NCBI GenBank assembly: GCA_963825305.1
Contig: CAWGTA010000003.1
Coordinates: 310,001-374,000, forward strand
DNA from: PSRJ01 sp963825305
GTDB lineage: Bacteria; Acidobacteriota; Terriglobia; Bryobacterales; Bryobacteraceae
Direction: 5' to 3'
Length of the DNA: 64,000 nt
Position numbers and translations under genes: made by a program. Shown one piece after another: positions 10,040 to 19,014 of this stretch (its first letter is position 1; each line of letters opens with the position of its first letter). The notes under the pieces were generated by a model. It did no database searches. It saw nothing but the letters and a program-made list of their open reading frames with translations, and was not told the origin of the DNA.

Positions 10040-10867
10040 ATGAACGCAATTCCTAAACCTGTATCCCCGGCACAAGCCCCTCAGGCGCAGCCCGGCCCGC
10101 CGGAGCCGGCCCCCAGTGCCATGCCCAAGCTGAAGGCCAGCAATATCAATTTCTTTTACGGATCATTTCAAGCGTTGCATGACATCTCTCTGGACATGCA
10201 CGCCAACCAGATTACAGCTCTGATTGGCCCGTCGGGCTGCGGCAAGTCGACGTTTCTGCGAACCCTGAACCGCATCAATGAAACCATTCGCCACTCGCGT
10301 GTGGAAGGAAAAATACTCCTCGATAACGAAGATGTGCTGGGCGTCGATGTCACGAGTCTGCGCCGCCGGATCGGGATGGTGTTCCAACGGCCCAATCCGT
10401 TTCCGAAGTCGATTTCGGACAACATCGCCTATGGCCTGAAGATCAACGGCATGGCCAAGCGCAGCGAGATGCGCGACAAGGTGGAGCAGAGTCTGCGGCG
10501 CGCAGCGCTATGGGAAGAGGTCAAGGACAAGCTGCATGAATCCGCCTATGCGCTTTCCGGAGGCCAGCAGCAGCGGCTCTGCATTGCCCGCGCCCTCGCG
10601 GTAGACCCTGAAATCCTTTTGCTCGATGAACCATGTTCCGCGCTGGACCCGATCGCCACCGCCAAGATCGAAGAATTGATGTTCAGCCTGAAAGACACCT
10701 GCACGATGGTGATCGTGACTCACAACATGCAGCAGGCAGCCCGCGTTGCGGACAATACCGGCTTCTTCCTGCTCGGCAAGCTGATCGAGTTCGACAAGAC
10801 GGATGTGATCTTCAAGAACCCCGCGCGAAAAGAAACTGAAGATTACATCACGGGGCGGTTCGGCTAG
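10040..10867 (+). CDS. pstB: Phosphate ABC transporter ATP-binding protein PstB
   Basis: ATPase driving phosphate uptake. An unusual proline/alanine-rich N-terminal tail of about 30 residues precedes the ATPase domain, which has Walker A GPSGCGKST, Q-loop VFQRPNPFPKSI (the PstB-specific PNPFP motif), signature LSGGQQQRLCIARAL, Walker B ILLLDEPCSALDP and H-loop VTHNMQQA. It ends IFKNPARKETEDYITGRFG as PstB proteins do. Total length is 275 residues against about 250-260 for most homologues, the difference being the N-terminal tail. Confidence 0.96.
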   Translation: MNAIPKPVSPAQAPQAQPGPPEPAPSAMPKLKASNINFFYGSFQALHDISLDMHANQITALIGPSGCGKSTFLRTLNRINETIRHSRVEGKILLDNEDVLGVDVTSLRRRIGMVFQRPNPFPKSISDNIAYGLKINGMAKRSEMRDKVEQSLRRAALWEEVKDKLHESAYALSGGQQQRLCIARALAVDPEILLLDEPCSALDPIATAKIEELMFSLKDTCTMVIVTHNMQQAARVADNTGFFLLGKLIEFDKTDVIFKNPARKETEDYITGRFG

Positions 10868-10885
10868 AGGCATTTCCGAGTTTGT

Positions 10886-10995
10886 GACCGCTCCCTTTGG
10901 TCACGGGCTCGGTATAGCTCCGGCGCGTTACGAAACGCCGCGCGAGTTACCAACCGTTTCGGCGCGTTGTTGAGCCGCAACCATAGGGAGCGGTC
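10886..10995. repeat. Inverted pair of palindromic repeats (REPIN/MITE-like) between pstB and phoU
   Basis: The left arm (10886-10912) begins GACCGCTCCCTTTGGTCACG; the right arm (10971-10995) is its reverse complement with a few changes (GACCGCTCCCTATGGTTGCG read on the minus strand). About 58 bases lie between, themselves rich in GCGCG/CGAAACG inverted motifs. A single copy of the same arm occurs at 18937-18969. The layout, two short repeats head to head, resembles REPIN or MITE elements. It may form a strong hairpin that lowers read-through from pstB into phoU. Confidence 0.7.
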
Positions 10996-11011
10996 CAGAG
11001 GAAAAAGATCT

Positions 11012-11680
11012 GTGCGGCATTTTAGTATTGAACTCGAAGAACTGAACGAGAAGCTCCTGCAGATGGGCGGCCTGGTCGAATCCGCCATCCATCGTAGTGT
11101 TAGTTCTCTGATCGAACAGGACCGGGACCTCGCCGAGGGAGTGATTCGCGATGAGCCCGCGATCAATCGGATCGAGATGGAAATCGATGGCCTCGCGACG
11201 CGCCTTCTGGCGTTGCGCCAACCGGTTGCGCGTGATTTGCGCTTGTTGACTGCCGCCCTCAAAATTAATACTGACCTGGAGCGTATCGGCGATCTCGCCG
11301 TGCATGTGGCAGAGCGTTCGCTGTCCCTGATGCACCATCCGCTGGTAAAGCCGATGACGGATATCCCGAAGATGGCATCGCTGGTGCAATCCATGCTGCT
11401 CAAGTGCCTGGATGCGTTTGTCCAGGGCGATTCCGAACTGGCCCGCTCCGTGCTGATGTCGGACGATGAGGTGGACAGACTGCGCGATGCCGTCTATGCC
11501 GAACTGCTCGATCTCATGCAGCGCGATCCATCCGTCTTGACTGCGGCTATTGATCTGATGTTCATCGCTCGAAATTTGGAACGGATCGGCGATCACGCCA
11601 CCAACATTGCGGAAGACGTGGTCTTCCTGGTGAAGGGCGTCGACGTTCGGCACCGGGCCGAGCAGGCTGAAAACGTATAG
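11012..11680 (+). CDS. phoU: Phosphate signalling regulator PhoU, copy 1
   Basis: Negative regulator that links the Pst transporter to PhoR. It has two PhoU three-helix bundles; metal-binding signatures are DLERIGDLAVHVAERS near residue 87 and NLERIGDHATNIAEDV near residue 190. GTG 11012 is preferred as the start: AGAGGA lies about ten bases upstream and the first residues (VRHFSIELEELNEKLLQMG) align with the second PhoU of this locus. An upstream in-frame ATG at 10967 would run through the repeat element. About 222 residues, normal for the family. Confidence 0.93.
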   Translation: MRHFSIELEELNEKLLQMGGLVESAIHRSVSSLIEQDRDLAEGVIRDEPAINRIEMEIDGLATRLLALRQPVARDLRLLTAALKINTDLERIGDLAVHVAERSLSLMHHPLVKPMTDIPKMASLVQSMLLKCLDAFVQGDSELARSVLMSDDEVDRLRDAVYAELLDLMQRDPSVLTAAIDLMFIARNLERIGDHATNIAEDVVFLVKGVDVRHRAEQAENV

Positions 11681-11685
11681 AGGCG

Positions 11686-11714
11686 TGGCAACTCAATTTC
11701 ACGCGAGGTATAAT
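11686..11714 (+). promoter_or_regulatory. Promoter with perfect TATAAT box for the receiver gene (likely leaderless)
   Basis: A perfect TATAAT occupies 11709-11714, and a weak -35 candidate (TGGCAA, 11686-11691) lies 17 bases upstream. Only six bases separate the -10 from the ATG at 11721, so transcription would begin at or next to the start codon. No ribosome site fits in that gap. Confidence 0.6.
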
Positions 11715-11720
11715 TAGAAT

Positions 11721-12125
11721 ATGCCCACAGTAGCTCAGCAAGATGCCGCTATACTTGTGATGGAACGCGGCGACAAAGACGCTAAACTGATGGCGTCCAT
11801 GCTGGAGAAGGTTGGCCTGAGCGTTTCTATTTCTTCGAATCAAGACACCATTCTCGAATCCTGCCGTGACGGACAACATTCCGTACGCCTCATCATCATC
11901 GATGAGGCGGCACAAGCGCGCATGCCCGGCCTCCTGGACGGGTTATGCAGGTGCGATTCATCAGTCCGGGTCCTGTTAGTTTCGGATCTGGATGAAGCCG
12001 GCGCCGGCGGAAGCTGGCTGTCCGCGTCTAGGGTCCGAGGGGTTTTGCGAAAACCGTTCCGCCGCGCGCAATTTTTGGGATCCGTTCTGAAACTGATCAA
12101 CGAGCCCCTCGTGCGAACCGCCTGA
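11721..12125 (+). CDS. Stand-alone, divergent response-regulator receiver protein
   Basis: The 134-residue protein has the fold pattern of a receiver domain and no output domain. Strand 1 reads AILVMERGD, where the usual acidic pair is degraded to one glutamate plus a later aspartate. Strand 3 (VRLIIIDEAAQARMPGLL) keeps the candidate phospho-acceptor aspartate, and strand 5 keeps the lysine in VLRKPF. It may be a weakly phosphorylated or phosphorylation-independent adaptor. It sits between two phoU paralogues in a locus with a PhoR-like and a PAS histidine kinase, so a role in phosphate signalling is inferred from position only. Confidence 0.65.
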   Translation: MPTVAQQDAAILVMERGDKDAKLMASMLEKVGLSVSISSNQDTILESCRDGQHSVRLIIIDEAAQARMPGLLDGLCRCDSSVRVLLVSDLDEAGAGGSWLSASRVRGVLRKPFRRAQFLGSVLKLINEPLVRTA

Positions 12126-12198
12126 CTTTTCCGCTCGATAACAAGATCCGCGCGAAGAATTAAAACAGAAATAACTCCTGGCCTACCCCGGAAGGGTT

Positions 12199-12233
12199 TA
12201 TAATCGCAATCAAAGCGCCTCACCGGAGGAGGG
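12199..12233 (+). promoter_or_regulatory. Promoter -10 box and strong ribosome site for the second phoU
   Basis: A TATAAT box (12199-12204) is followed about 20 bases later by GGAGGAGGG (12225-12233), just before ATG 12235. No good -35 is visible (TCCTGG at the expected place). The second phoU therefore probably has its own promoter. Confidence 0.5.
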
Positions 12234-12234
12234 A

Positions 12235-12906
12235 ATGCTGCGGCATTTTACCCAGGAACTCGAAGAGCTCAATCAGAAGTTGCTGCAGATGGGGGCACTG
12301 GTTGAGTCATCCATTCATCGCGCTGTCCGCTCGCTTGTGGAACAGAACCAGGCTCTTGCTGAAGAGGTCCTACACGATGAACCAACTATCAACCGGATGG
12401 AGATGGAGATCGATGGCATGGCCACGCGCCTGCTCGCGCTACGCCAGCCAGTAGCCCGCGACCTTCGCCTTCTTACGGCTGCACTTAAAATCAACACCGA
12501 CCTGGAGCGCATCGGCGATCTGGGCGCGCACATCGCCAAGCGATCGTTGCACGTGATGCATCTCCCCATCGTCCGGGAGGTGACGGACATTCCCAAAATG
12601 GAGTCGCTGGTGGGGTCCATGCTTCACAAGTGCCTGGATGCCTTTGTCCGTGGAGATTCGGATCTGGCCCGCACGGTTCTCTTGTCGGACGACGAAGTGA
12701 ACATGTTGCGCGACGCGGTGTACGGAGAATTGCTGGAGACCATGCGGCGAGAACCGACGCTGGTGCCTGCCGCGATCGACCTCATCTTTGTGGCGCGCAA
12801 CCTGGAGCGCATCGGGGATCACGCCACCAATATTGCAGAAGACGTCGTCTTTCTGGTAGAGGGCGTCGATGTCCGCCAACACGCCAAGTTGAGCGGCACC
12901 GTATAG
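12235..12906 (+). CDS. phoU: Phosphate signalling regulator PhoU, copy 2
   Basis: A second PhoU protein of 223 residues, closely similar to copy 1 over its whole length, including DLERIGDLGAHIAKRS and NLERIGDHATNIAEDVVFLVEGVDVR. Both helical bundles and their metal motifs are intact. The copies look like a local duplication separated by the receiver gene. It has its own -10 and a strong Shine-Dalgarno sequence, so it may be expressed independently of pst. It ends seven bases before the PAS kinase. Confidence 0.92.
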   Translation: MLRHFTQELEELNQKLLQMGALVESSIHRAVRSLVEQNQALAEEVLHDEPTINRMEMEIDGMATRLLALRQPVARDLRLLTAALKINTDLERIGDLGAHIAKRSLHVMHLPIVREVTDIPKMESLVGSMLHKCLDAFVRGDSDLARTVLLSDDEVNMLRDAVYGELLETMRREPTLVPAAIDLIFVARNLERIGDHATNIAEDVVFLVEGVDVRQHAKLSGTV

Positions 12907-12913
12907 ATTCGCC

Positions 12914-14758
12914 ATGTCCGGTCAAACTCAGACCGCGAACGCATCGTTGCCATTGGCGACGGACATTTGCGATCTGGTTGCAGATCTACGGGCCATTATC
13001 TGGGAAGCGGATGCCCAGACTTTAGCGTTCCGTTGGGTCAGCCGTTATGCCATAGAATTGCTGGGCTATCCACTAGAGCGCTGGCTGAACGAGCCGGGCT
13101 TTTGGGAAACTCGCATTCACCCAGCGGACCGGGAAAGGGTGCTGCAAACCTGCTTGCGAGCCTCCGCCGGCAGCCAGGACCACCAGATCGAATACCGTGC
13201 GGTAGCGGCGGATGGACGACTCCTATGGCTCAAGGATGTTGTGCGCCTTGGGAAAAACTTGCAGAACAAGGCGTGTCTGCTTCGCGGCGTCACCGTCGAC
13301 ATAACGGAGCGCAAAGCCGCCGAAGAGGCCGCGCGCGAGGGCCAGGAGCAGTTTCGCCAATTGGTGGAAAACATACGGCACGTCTTCTGGATCGGGGATG
13401 CCCGATCCGAACGTCTGGTCTATGTAAGCCCCGCGTATGAAGAGATCTGGGGTCAGTCCTGCCAAAGCCTCTATGACGATCCTCGCGCTTTTCTGAAGGC
13501 CATACACCCGGATGATCGGGCGGAGCGCTCCAGGATTCTCGAAGAGCAATTGCAAAAGCACCTCTTTCTGTCTACCGAGTTTCGCATCATTAAACCGGAC
13601 GGCGAGGTGCGTTGGATTCGCGACCGCAATTTCCCGGTGTTGGATGCCGCCGGGGAGATTTGCCGGATCGCAGGCGTGTCCGAAGACATTACGGAGCAGA
13701 AGCAAGCCGAAATCATACTTCGAGAGAGCGAAGAACGATTTCGCAAGGTCTTTGAGGAAGGGCCGATTCCGATGGCATTTCTCCGGGCCGGGTCTTCACA
13801 TACTGAAGATGAACCAGGCGTTTTGCCGGATGCTGGGCCGTGAAGAAGGGGAGTTGACGCAACATACGTTTCTGGACTTCACTCACCCCGACGACATCCC
13901 CAAGTGCCGGGAACTCGCGGAGCAAAAATTTCGCCGGCCTGATCCCAAACTACCGGGTGGAGAAACGCTATTTCGCGTCAGACGGGCGAATCGTTTGGGT
14001 CGATGTGTTCAATACCGTCGTCCGGGATAGCGCAGGAGAGGCGCTCTATAACCTGGGCATGGCCGTCGATATTACCGAGCACAAGCGCACCGAGCAGGCG
14101 CTGCACGAGCTGTCGGCGAGACTGATGCAGCTTGCAGGATGAATCGCGCCGCAACCTCGCGCGGGAATTGCACGATACCACTGGCCAGAACCTGGCCGCG
14201 TTGAAGCTTAATCTCTCACGCTTGTCCCGCCGGCAACTCCCGCCGGAACTTGGCGACATCGTTCCCGACAGCCTTGCGCTGGCTGAAAAGATATTGAGCG
14301 AGGTCCGGACACTTGCCTACTTGCTCCATCCGCCCCTGCTGGATGAACTGGGGCTGGCCTGCGCATTGCAAGCCTACATTCAGGGCTTCAGCGAGCGTTC
14401 GGGAATCCGTGTGCATCCGGAACTCCAGCAGGACCTGGGACGGCTTGCACCGGACCTGGAGACCACCATCTTCCGTATCATTCAGGAAGGCTTGACTAAC
14501 GTACACCGTCACTCGGGTGCGAAACAATGCTGGGTTTCTTTGCACAAGACCCTGGATACCGTGACCTTGGAAGTTCGCGATGACGGTATCGGCCTGCGCC
14601 CCCAATCGCTGCAACTGCTGAAAACCGGGGCCGGCCTCCTCGGCGTAGGCCTCTCCGGAATGCAGGAGCGCGTTCGACAGCTCGGTGGCTCACTGGAGAT
14701 CGAGTCCGAGGGGGGCGGGTGCATCATACGGGCAACCTTTTCGTTAACTCGCCGTTGA
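12914..14758 (+). CDS. PAS-domain sensor histidine kinase, NarL/DegS type (three frameshifts)
   Basis: Cytoplasmic sensor kinase with at least three PAS/PAC domains (about residues 20-130, 150-260 and 275-400) and a HisKA_3 plus HATPase module. The histidine box is RRNLARELHDTTGQN; later motifs are IQEGLTNVHRHSGAKQC and GVGLSGMQERVRQLGG. The frame breaks three times: at 13783-13784 (extra C), at 13924-13932 (one extra base, between EQKF and AGLIPNYRVEKRYF), and at 14132-14133 (extra T, between RLMQL and QDESRRN). Correcting each by one base gives a continuous product of about 614 residues. Its partner regulator is not adjacent. If the breaks are real this is a pseudogene. Confidence 0.82.
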
Positions 14759-14853
14759 ACGGTCCTTTACAGTACCTTCAGTACCGCAACCGGGAAATTT
14801 CTCAGCTAGAAAATCGACAGCTCCGACACCTAAACTCCCAGCAAGGGTTCTAG

Positions 14854-14870
14854 TACACCCCAAGGGTGTA
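14854..14870. promoter_or_regulatory. 17-bp palindrome in the leader of the DUF1800 gene
   Basis: TACACCC, three-base spacer CAA, GGGTGTA form a perfect inverted repeat ending only four bases before the ribosome site GGAAGGAG (14875-14882). It could be an operator or an RNA hairpin that affects translation. Confidence 0.5.
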
Positions 14871-14890
14871 ACCCGGAAGGAGTTTACCCG

Positions 14891-17546
14891 TTGTCCATAA
14901 AAAGACGCTCTCGGAGGTTAGCTGCCACGATTCTGCTGGCCAGCCCTCTCATGTGGGCGCAGAGCATCACAGTCGCGCCAAAGACCGCCTATGCGGTAAC
15001 GGGTGGGACCAGCCAATTTACGGCAAGCGTCACAGGCCTTTCGGGCACCGGCGTAACGTGGTCGGCCGGCGGTAAAGTCGGAGGCAACTCCACGGCGGGC
15101 TCCATCAACTCCACCGGTCTCTACACCGCCCCCGCTAAATTGCCGGGGCAAAACCCAGTTCAGATCAAGGCCACGAGCACCGCTGATGGCAAGACCGCCG
15201 GCATCGCTTACGTCAACATTTTGTCCGCCGGTCCGACCATCACTTCGGTTTCACCGAATCCTCTCCCCGTAGGAACCTTCACCGTGACCATTACCGGATC
15301 GGGTTTCGTGCCGGGCGCCGAAGCGTATGACTCGTTTGGCTCTTACTCCGGGATCCAGTTGGTGACGCTGTCGTTGACAGCCACCAGTCTGACGGCCACG
15401 GGATATCAGGGACCGGCGGCCTCCGCGTCGTTTGCGGTCAAGAATCCGGGATCGGTAGTTGGCAATTCCATTTCCGTCCCAGTGGTGGGGAACTCGGGCG
15501 GCGGCGGTGGTAGCGGAGGTTCGGGTAGGCGGAGGTTCGGGAGGCGGTGGGAACGTCAGTCCCCCGCCGACCGTCTCCCCTTCCTCCGCCACGGTCGCAC
15601 TCGGGGGAACGCAACCGTTCACCGGGACCAACGTTACGAGCTGGTCGGCAACCGCGGGAACCATCACCGCGGCGGGCCTCTATACGGCGCCCACGAGTAT
15701 GCCCACTTCGAGTTCTGTGACCATCACGGCCACTGGCGCGGGCGGATCGGCAACGGCGACGGTTACCCTCATCAGTAACACGGCCCCTGTCATCCAAACG
15801 GTGAACCCGTCTCCACTGCCCCTGGGCGTCTTCTCGATTTCCGTTGTGGGAACCGGGTTCGGTAACACGTCCGTTGTGACTCTCAACGGATCGCCTCTGC
15901 ACACTACCCTCGCAAACGCCACCACACTAACGGCAACAGGTTTCGCGGGCGCGGGTGGCTCCGCCAGCATTACCGTCAACAATGGCCCGGTTGCCTCGCA
16001 GCCTTTCGTAGTGCCAATCGGGATACCGAATCCGCAGGTCAGCATCAACGCGGCAAGACACTTTCTACAACAGGCGGCCTTCGGACCCAGCGCCAACGAC
16101 GCGGCCAACGTCCAAAAGCTCGGCTTCCAGGGGTGGCTGGCTCAGCAGTACGCCATGCCGAAGACTGCCGGTTATACCGGAATCGTGAGCAGTCAAGGCG
16201 GGCTTCCCCAGCGCTTCCTGAGCAACGCAGTCAATCAGCCCGATCAATTGCGGCAGCGCGTGGCCTTCGCTCTCAGCCAGATCCTGGTCACGTCGATCAA
16301 TACGCTCATCTGGAATGACACCGTCATTCCCTATCAGGAAATGCTGATGAGCGACGCTTTCGGTAACTACCGCCAAATCCTCCAGGACGTCACGCTTAGC
16401 CCCGCCATGGGCGAGTACCTGAACATGGCCAACAATGCCAAGGGCAACGCGAATGGCACGGTGCTGCCCAACGAGAATTATGCGCGCGAGGTACTTCAGT
16501 TATTCAGCATCGGAACTGTATTGCTAAACCCGGACGGCACCCCGCAGCTCGATTCCAGCGGCAACCGGATTCCCACCTACGCTCAGGCCACGATCGGGCA
16601 ATTCGCCAAGGTCTTCACCGGCTGGACGTACGCCCCGACAACGCCCGGCGCACAGCCCAACTTTGGCAGCTACATCAACCCCGCCGCGCCCATGGTTTCC
16701 GTGGATGCTTTCCACGACCAGACTGCCAAGACGCTGCTCAACTACACGGCGCCGCCCGGCGTGTTCACGACACTAGCGGCGAATCAAAGCGCCGTCACCG
16801 ATCTGCAACAGGGCCTCGACAACATGTTCTACCATCCCAACGTCGGGCCGTTCATCTCGAAGCAGCTCATTCAGCACCTGGTCAAGAGCAATCCCAGTCC
16901 GCAGTACGTGGCGCGCGTGGCGGCCGCGTTCAACAACGATGGCACGGGCGTGCGCGGCAACATGCAGGCGGTGATCTCGGCGATTCTGCTCGATCCCGAG
17001 GCGCGGCAAAACGATGTGCCGGCAGCGACGCAGGCGAACGACGGCCACATGCAGGAACCGATCCTGTTTCTCGCCGGCTTCCTGCGCGCTTTCGGCGCCT
17101 ATGTCGACGACACCAATTACTACCCCTACGACCTGACCAACATGGGCCAGGACCTTTACAATCCCCCGAGCGTGTTCAACTATTTCTCGCCGGGGTACGT
17201 GGTTCCCGGTTTCGGTGTCCTCGGTCCCGAGTTTCAGATCTACACACCCAACAGCGCCGTGTATCGGGACAACGTAGTCTCGGGATTATTCAGCTCCTGG
17301 GGTAACAACGTGCAGAGCTACGGTTCCGGCACCACCGTTGACCTGACGCCATTCGTCGCGCTAGCCGGCACGCCGAGCACGCTGGTGGACGCGCTCGATT
17401 TCACCTTGACCAATGGAACCGCTCCGCCTGGGTTGAAGCAGATCCTGGTGAACGCGATCGCGGCCGAAACCGGTGGCAGCCTGCGACAGGTGCAGACCGC
17501 GATCTACCTGTTGCTGATGTCGGGCTACTACAACGTTTGGAATTGA
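14891..17546 (+). CDS. Secreted DUF1800 family protein with Ig-like and IPT/TIG domains (one frameshift)
   Basis: Exported protein of about 884 residues. A TTG start at 14891 follows GGAAGGAG by eight bases and opens a signal peptide (RRLAATILLASPLMWA). Then come a bacterial Ig-like domain, an IPT/TIG domain (TITSVSPNPLPVGTFTVTI), a Gly/Ser linker, a second Ig-like plus TIG pair, and a DUF1800 domain from about residue 380 (NAARHFLQQAAFGPS). The frame breaks in the linker: deleting T15526 restores a perfect repeat of TCGGGAGGCGG and joins both halves. DUF1800 has no established activity. The gene is followed 19 bases later by DUF1501, its usual partner. Confidence 0.85.
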
Positions 17547-17565
17547 TCCGGAGGAAATGGACCAA

Positions 17566-18927
17566 ATGAAAACCAGAAGAGATTTTCTGCGCATCGGCAT
17601 GGGCGCTGCCTCCGCCTTCGGAGCCGCGGGGGCGCTTTCCAAGCTGGGAGAGATCAACGCGCTGGCGGCCGGCAACCCCGGCTATCAGGCGCTGGTCTGC
17701 ATATTCCTAGCCGGCGGCAACGATTCCAACAACACGGTGGTCCCGATCACCACTGTGCAGCAAAACTACTCCGTCTATTCCGCCGCCCGGCAGGGGCTGG
17801 CGCTGGCGCAAGGTTCACTGCTGCCGATCGTCACCAAAAGCGGCGACACATATGGCTTGCATCCCAACATGCCGGAAGTGCAAGCGCTCTATCAGAATGG
17901 CAAGGCCGCGATCATGGCGAACGTGGGAATGCTGGTAGTGCCGCTCGCCAACAACGCCGCGTACAACGCCCTGCCGGTCGGCTCGCCGATGGTTCCGACG
18001 AACCTGTTTTCGCATTCGGACCAGACCAGCCAGTGGCAGATGGGATCGCCCACGGGTCTGTCGAGCACCGGTTGGGGCGGCCGCCTCGCCGACTTCGTAC
18101 AGGCAGCTAACAGCGGCGGCCAGTATCCTTCCGTGGTCAACAATGGCGGCTGCGGGCCTTTCTGCACTGGCGCACAGACGCTCCCCGGAGTGGTGCCCGC
18201 AAGCGGCCCCATCGGCCTCGCCGGTACCGGCAGTGACGCGGCACGCCTGAACGGCTCGCAACAGGTGTTGAGTTTTGATAACGGGCTCAAACTGGTGCAG
18301 GCAGCCAACAGCATCTCCAATCGCGGTATCTCGCAGGGCGCCTTGCTGAGTAACCTGCTGGCCTCGGCGACGCCACTGGCAACGCCATTCCCCGCTGCCA
18401 ATCCGCTGGGCGACCAACTCAAAATGGTGGCGCGCGTCATCGGTGTCCGTTCCCAGCTCGGGCTGAGCCGCCAGATCTTCTTCTGCAGCCTGGGCGGCTT
18501 CGATACCCATGGCTCCGAGGCGTCCATTCAAGGACCCCTGCTGCAGCAAGTCAGCCAGGCGGTCTCGGCATTCTACAGCGCTACAGTCGAACTGGGTGTC
18601 GATTCGCAGGTGACTACATTCACGACCTCCGAATTCAGCCGCACCGTGATGTCGAACTCCAGCGGCGGCACGGACCATGCGTGGGGCGGTCACCACTACA
18701 TCATTGGCAGCTCGGTCGCAGGCGGAGATCTATACGGCTCCTACCCGGAGCTCGCGCTCGGAAATCCGTTGGACGTGACGGGTCGCGGCTCGTTAATTCC
18801 AACGACGTCCGTGGATCAGTATGCCGCGACGCTGGCCGCGTGGTTCGGAGTGCCCTCGGCAAGCATGGCTACGGTGCTGCCGAACGTGGTGAACTTCCCG
18901 ACGCAGACGCTGGGCTTCCTGGGGTAG
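17566..18927 (+). CDS. Tat-exported DUF1501 family protein
   Basis: A protein of 453 residues with a twin-arginine signal (TRRDFLRIGMGAASAFG), so it is exported folded. DUF1501 belongs to the alkaline-phosphatase/sulfatase-like superfamily; visible family motifs are VCIFLAGGNDSNNTVVP near the N-terminus and GGFDTHG, FTTSEFSRTVMSN and GGTDHAWGGHHYI in the C-terminal half. The start at 17566 is preferred to an ATG at 17557 because GAGG at 17551-17554 is then about eleven bases away, not three. DUF1800/DUF1501 pairs are common in Acidobacteria and Planctomycetes; their substrate is unknown. Confidence 0.88.
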   Translation: MKTRRDFLRIGMGAASAFGAAGALSKLGEINALAAGNPGYQALVCIFLAGGNDSNNTVVPITTVQQNYSVYSAARQGLALAQGSLLPIVTKSGDTYGLHPNMPEVQALYQNGKAAIMANVGMLVVPLANNAAYNALPVGSPMVPTNLFSHSDQTSQWQMGSPTGLSSTGWGGRLADFVQAANSGGQYPSVVNNGGCGPFCTGAQTLPGVVPASGPIGLAGTGSDAARLNGSQQVLSFDNGLKLVQAANSISNRGISQGALLSNLLASATPLATPFPAANPLGDQLKMVARVIGVRSQLGLSRQIFFCSLGGFDTHGSEASIQGPLLQQVSQAVSAFYSATVELGVDSQVTTFTTSEFSRTVMSNSSGGTDHAWGGHHYIIGSSVAGGDLYGSYPELALGNPLDVTGRGSLIPTTSVDQYAATLAAWFGVPSASMATVLPNVVNFPTQTLGFLG

Positions 18928-18936
18928 CGGGGAGCC

Positions 18937-18969
18937 GACCGCTCCCTTTGGTCACGGCTCAGTAACGCG
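18937..18969 (+). repeat. Single copy of the pstB-phoU palindromic repeat
   Basis: The first 20 bases (GACCGCTCCCTTTGGTCACG) are identical to the left arm at 10886, and the sequence continues GCTCAGTAACGCG. No inverted partner follows. It lies just after the DUF1501 stop codon. Confidence 0.7.
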
Positions 18970-19014
18970 TCGCGGAGCCTCACACCGGCACGCGCAGTCT
19001 GCTACAACGGCTGC

